Shown here: positions 6,608-8,450 of the stretch, in pieces
Position numbering within the stretch: position 1 is the stretch's first letter
How the letters are laid out: every line of letters begins with the position of its first letter
Assembly (NCBI GenBank): GCA_947575475.1
Contig: CANPNN010000049.1
Coordinates: 1 to 8,450 of the forward strand
DNA length: 8,450 bases
Direction: 5' to 3'
DNA from: an uncultured Pseudoflavonifractor sp.
Lineage (GTDB): Bacteria > Bacillota_A > Clostridia > Oscillospirales > Oscillospiraceae
Translations under genes and position numbers: made by a program
Notes under the pieces: generated by a model
What the model was told of the DNA's origin: nothing
Databases searched by the model: none
The model's input: only the letters and a program-made list of their open reading frames with translations

Positions 6608-6636
6608 ATACTGTATCTATCGAACATATACAGTAT
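6608..6636. promoter_or_regulatory. Inverted-repeat operator, probable GntR (YtrA-type) binding site
   Basis: ATACTGTAT (6608-6616) and ATACAGTAT (6628-6636) are exact reverse complements separated by 11 bases, centres 20 bases apart (about two helical turns). Read as ACTGTA-13 bp-TACAGT it has the same geometry as the AGTGTA-13 bp-TACACT site I recall for Bacillus subtilis YtrA. One arm overlaps the -10 box of the GntR operon promoter and the other lies just downstream of the expected start of transcription, a position suited to repression. Binding itself is inference. Confidence 0.75.
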
Positions 6637-6660
6637 ATATGTGATAAGCACAGTTGTCAA
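6632..6660 (-). promoter_or_regulatory. Sigma-A-type promoter of the GntR/ABC operon
   Basis: On the minus strand, TTGACA (6655-6660) is followed by a 17-base spacer and TATACT (6632-6637). This is near-consensus. Transcription should begin near 6625, giving a leader of about 45 bases before the GntR start at 6580. The operator repeat overlaps the -10 element. Confidence 0.82.
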
Positions 6661-6686
6661 GAGGGAATTTTTGTGAGGCGGCCCCC

Positions 6687-6715
6687 TTGTAGGGAAAGGA
6701 TCTTCCTGATATAAT
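6687..6715 (+). promoter_or_regulatory. Promoter of the RCC1-repeat protein gene
   Basis: TTGTAG (6687-6692), a 17-base spacer and a perfect TATAAT (6710-6715) on the plus strand. The -35 is weak but the spacing is ideal. Transcription should begin about 25-30 bases before the start codon. It fires away from the GntR operon promoter, and the two -35 boxes are about 26 bases apart. Confidence 0.7.
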
Positions 6716-6749
6716 ATAGAAAACCGCCCTTTATAGGAATAAGGAAGGG

Positions 6750-8321
6750 ATGATCCCCGTGAAAAAGTCTGTTCCGGCGTTATTTTTGACCTTGGTCATG
6801 TTCAGCCTCTTTTCTCCGGCAGCTCTGGGGGCGGGAGACAGTTCTCCCCGCCTCAACGCCAATTATAACTGGACCACCTACATTGACGACAGCGGCTCTG
6901 TCTGGGATTTTGGATATGAGGATGGGCTTCCCCACCGGGTCGTAGAGGGAGAAGGCTGTACCGCCCAAGCCTCCTCCGGTGTTCCCTCTATGCTGGTCCG
7001 CACCGACGGGACCCTTCTCTTTTTCTCCGAGGGATTTTCCGGGGAGGGAATAGAATGGATGACCGGGGCCGTGAAGGCGGAGTATGACTACCTTGCGGAC
7101 TGCGGCTATGTGCTTACCGAGGATGGCGTCCTTTACGGCTGGGGAAGCAACCATTCAGGGACCCTCTCCCCCGGCGGAGTCCCCATTGACGGAGAGACCC
7201 TTCAAATGGTCCCCCTGTTTGATGAGGTCGCCGATTTTCTCGCGGACTCCTCCACAGTCTTCGCTCTCCGGAAGGACGGAAGCCTCTGGGCTTGGGGAGA
7301 CGACGCGTTCAGCGTGCTGAGAAACGGCCGGGAAAGCCCCGACTCAGGGTGGCTCGACGTTTACCGGGAGGAGCCTGTTTGGGTACTGGACAAAGTAACC
7401 AAAATGGCTCTGGGCAATATCCACGCTCTGGCGGTGCGGGAGGACGGCACCCTGTGGGCTTGGGGCATCGCCCACGGGCTTCTCTTTGAGGAGCATTACG
7501 ACAAGGTGGACTGCTTCGACCAAGGCTACTGCTCCCGCCCCGCGCAGGTCATGGAGGGGGTCCGGGACGTGGCGGCGGCCAACTCCACCAGCTATATCAT
7601 CAAGGAGGACAACAGCCTTTGGGTCTGCGGCTCCAATATCTTCGGAGAGGCCGGGACCGGCGGAGAGGACTATGTTCCTCTCCCCACCCAGATCATGGCC
7701 GACGTGGACGAGGTGACTGCCGGAGAATTTTTCGCCATCGCCCGCAAAATAGACTCCTCCCTGTGGGTATGGGGACTCAATGACAGAGGACAGCTTGGAA
7801 ACGGCTTTGCCGGAACGGTCTCCGACGACCGTACCAGCCCGTACCAGCCCCTTCCCGTTCAGCTCTTCACCATCCCGCCCAACGCCGCCCCCGACATGGC
7901 CTACGCCTCCTCCCAAGCTGTGCTGGTGGACGGTTCGGCCGTTCAATTCCCCTGCTACGCTTTGAAGGATGAGAATGGAAACGACACCAACTATATCAAG
8001 CTGCGGGATCTGGCTATCATCCTAAACGGCACCGCCGCGCAATTTGAGGTGGAGTGGGATGGTTCCATCTCCCTCGCCCCCGGAAAACGATACTCCCCCA
8101 ACGGTTCTGAGCTGTCCGGCTCCCGCTCGGGCATGGCATACTACACCGTCCAAACCGATCCGGTAAAGGTAAACGGCCAAGAGGTGGTCTTGGATTCCTT
8201 TGTGATCACCGACACGCATGGGGGCGGGAGCACCTATTTCAGGCTTCGGGATCTGGGAGCCGCCTTGGGCTTCACCGTGGACTGGTCGGCGGAAACAGGC
8301 ATTTATATCCAGACCCAATGA
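6750..8321 (+). CDS. Secreted RCC1-repeat protein with C-terminal copper-amine-oxidase-like stalk domain
   Basis: A 523-residue exported protein. The N-terminus (VKKSVPALFLTLVMFSLFS, then PAALGA) is a Sec signal peptide with likely cleavage near residues 27-28. Residues about 40-370 carry irregular RCC1-like propeller repeats, seen as a recurring D/G-x-L-W-x-W-G motif: VLTEDGVLYGWGSN (121-134), LRKDGSLWAWG (173-183), VREDGTLWAWG (229-239), IKEDNSLWVCGSN (284-296), IDSSLWVWGLNDRGQLGNG (334-352). Residues about 390-520 resemble the stalk domain named after the copper amine oxidase N-terminus, with two related motifs: NYIKLRDLAIILNG (414-427) and TYFRLRDLGAALGFTVDW (495-512). No copper or catalytic residues are evident; the role is probably binding at the cell surface. 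Two starts are possible: ATG 6750, close behind AAGGAAGGG, and GTG 6759, which gives a typical MKKS signal start and better spacing. No wall-anchor motif is visible. Confidence 0.85.
   Translation: MIPVKKSVPALFLTLVMFSLFSPAALGAGDSSPRLNANYNWTTYIDDSGSVWDFGYEDGLPHRVVEGEGCTAQASSGVPSMLVRTDGTLLFFSEGFSGEGIEWMTGAVKAEYDYLADCGYVLTEDGVLYGWGSNHSGTLSPGGVPIDGETLQMVPLFDEVADFLADSSTVFALRKDGSLWAWGDDAFSVLRNGRESPDSGWLDVYREEPVWVLDKVTKMALGNIHALAVREDGTLWAWGIAHGLLFEEHYDKVDCFDQGYCSRPAQVMEGVRDVAAANSTSYIIKEDNSLWVCGSNIFGEAGTGGEDYVPLPTQIMADVDEVTAGEFFAIARKIDSSLWVWGLNDRGQLGNGFAGTVSDDRTSPYQPLPVQLFTIPPNAAPDMAYASSQAVLVDGSAVQFPCYALKDENGNDTNYIKLRDLAIILNGTAAQFEVEWDGSISLAPGKRYSPNGSELSGSRSGMAYYTVQTDPVKVNGQEVVLDSFVITDTHGGGSTYFRLRDLGAALGFTVDWSAETGIYIQTQ
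7831..7850 (+). repeat. Tandem 10-bp direct repeat inside the RCC1-protein gene
   Basis: GTACCAGCCC occurs twice back to back (7831-7840 and 7841-7850), encoding part of RTSPYQP in the linker between the propeller and stalk parts. Because the unit is not a multiple of three, gain or loss of one copy would shift the frame. Confidence 0.8.
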
Positions 8322-8337
8322 CCCTTGAAAAAGAGAA

Positions 8338-8372
8338 GCGGGCGGCGCGACGAACGGCCCGCGCGTTTTTTT
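8338..8372 (+). terminator. Probable terminator of the RCC1-protein gene
   Basis: GCGGGC (8338-8343) pairs with GCCCGC (8357-8362) around a 13-base loop and is followed by GCG and seven T residues (8366-8372). It begins 17 bases after the stop. The stem is short, but the T-tract and the position fit an intrinsic terminator. Confidence 0.65.
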
Positions 8373-8398
8373 GGGTTGGATGGCGGATTTGGGGGCAA

Positions 8399-8440
8399 AA
8401 AACCCCCCCCCCCCCCCCCCCGGTGGGGGCGGGGGCCCGG
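8399..8440. repeat. Low-complexity homopolymer tract: 19 C residues followed by G-runs
   Basis: A short A run, then 19 consecutive C residues (8403-8421), then GGTGGGGGCGGGGGCCCGG. Nothing else in the window looks like this. It probably marks a sequencing or assembly end; a real G/C-run structure is less likely. No gene is visible in 8322-8450. Confidence 0.7.
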
Positions 8441-8450
8441 AATACCATTG

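Overview
The window looks like chromosomal DNA from a GC-rich, anaerobic, gut-type Clostridia, most likely Oscillospiraceae-like. That assignment is inference. It rests on high GC with strong AGGAGG-type ribosome binding sites, a sigma-A-like promoter, an exported lipoprotein flavin reductase typical of anaerobes, a YtrA-type GntR/ABC-2 operon, and an exported protein with a copper-amine-oxidase-like stalk domain. There are no tRNA or rRNA genes, CRISPR arrays, transposases or phage genes. No intergenic gap exceeds about 220 bases.

Layout from left to right. (1) The 3' end of an unidentified gene (1-86) is followed by a strong intrinsic terminator. (2) A plus-strand pair follows. The first gene encodes a lipoprotein with an N-terminal FMN-binding domain and a C-terminal FAD-binding fumarate-reductase-like domain (303-2015). 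The second encodes an AraC-family regulator (2090-3328). A 15-bp perfect hairpin without a T-tract separates them, and a 20-bp hairpin terminator closes the unit. (3) A minus-strand five-gene operon (6580 down to 3396) encodes a YtrA-type GntR repressor, an ABC ATPase and three tandem, diverged ABC-2 permease paralogues. It starts from a near-consensus promoter (TTGACA, 17 bp, TATACT). An inverted repeat with the ACTGTA-13 bp-TACAGT geometry overlaps the -10 box, which suggests autoregulation. (4) Divergently, a plus-strand gene (6750-8321) with its own promoter encodes a secreted protein with RCC1-like propeller repeats and a C-terminal stalk-like domain. (5) The window ends in a weak terminator and a run of 19 C residues with G-rich sequence that looks like low-complexity or contig-end sequence.

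How the genes may work together (inference). The surface flavoprotein probably passes electrons from a covalently bound FMN to an FAD site that reduces an unidentified small molecule. Most of the residues that bind and protonate fumarate in classic fumarate reductases appear to be substituted, so the substrate is probably not fumarate. The AraC regulator next door is a plausible sensor for that substrate. The GntR/ABC unit resembles the Ytr/Pmt class of envelope-stress or peptide/antibiotic-responsive exporters, here with three permease genes. Nothing in the window is a proven new system. The most interesting items are the altered active site of the flavoprotein and the three-permease YtrA-type operon with its readable operator.
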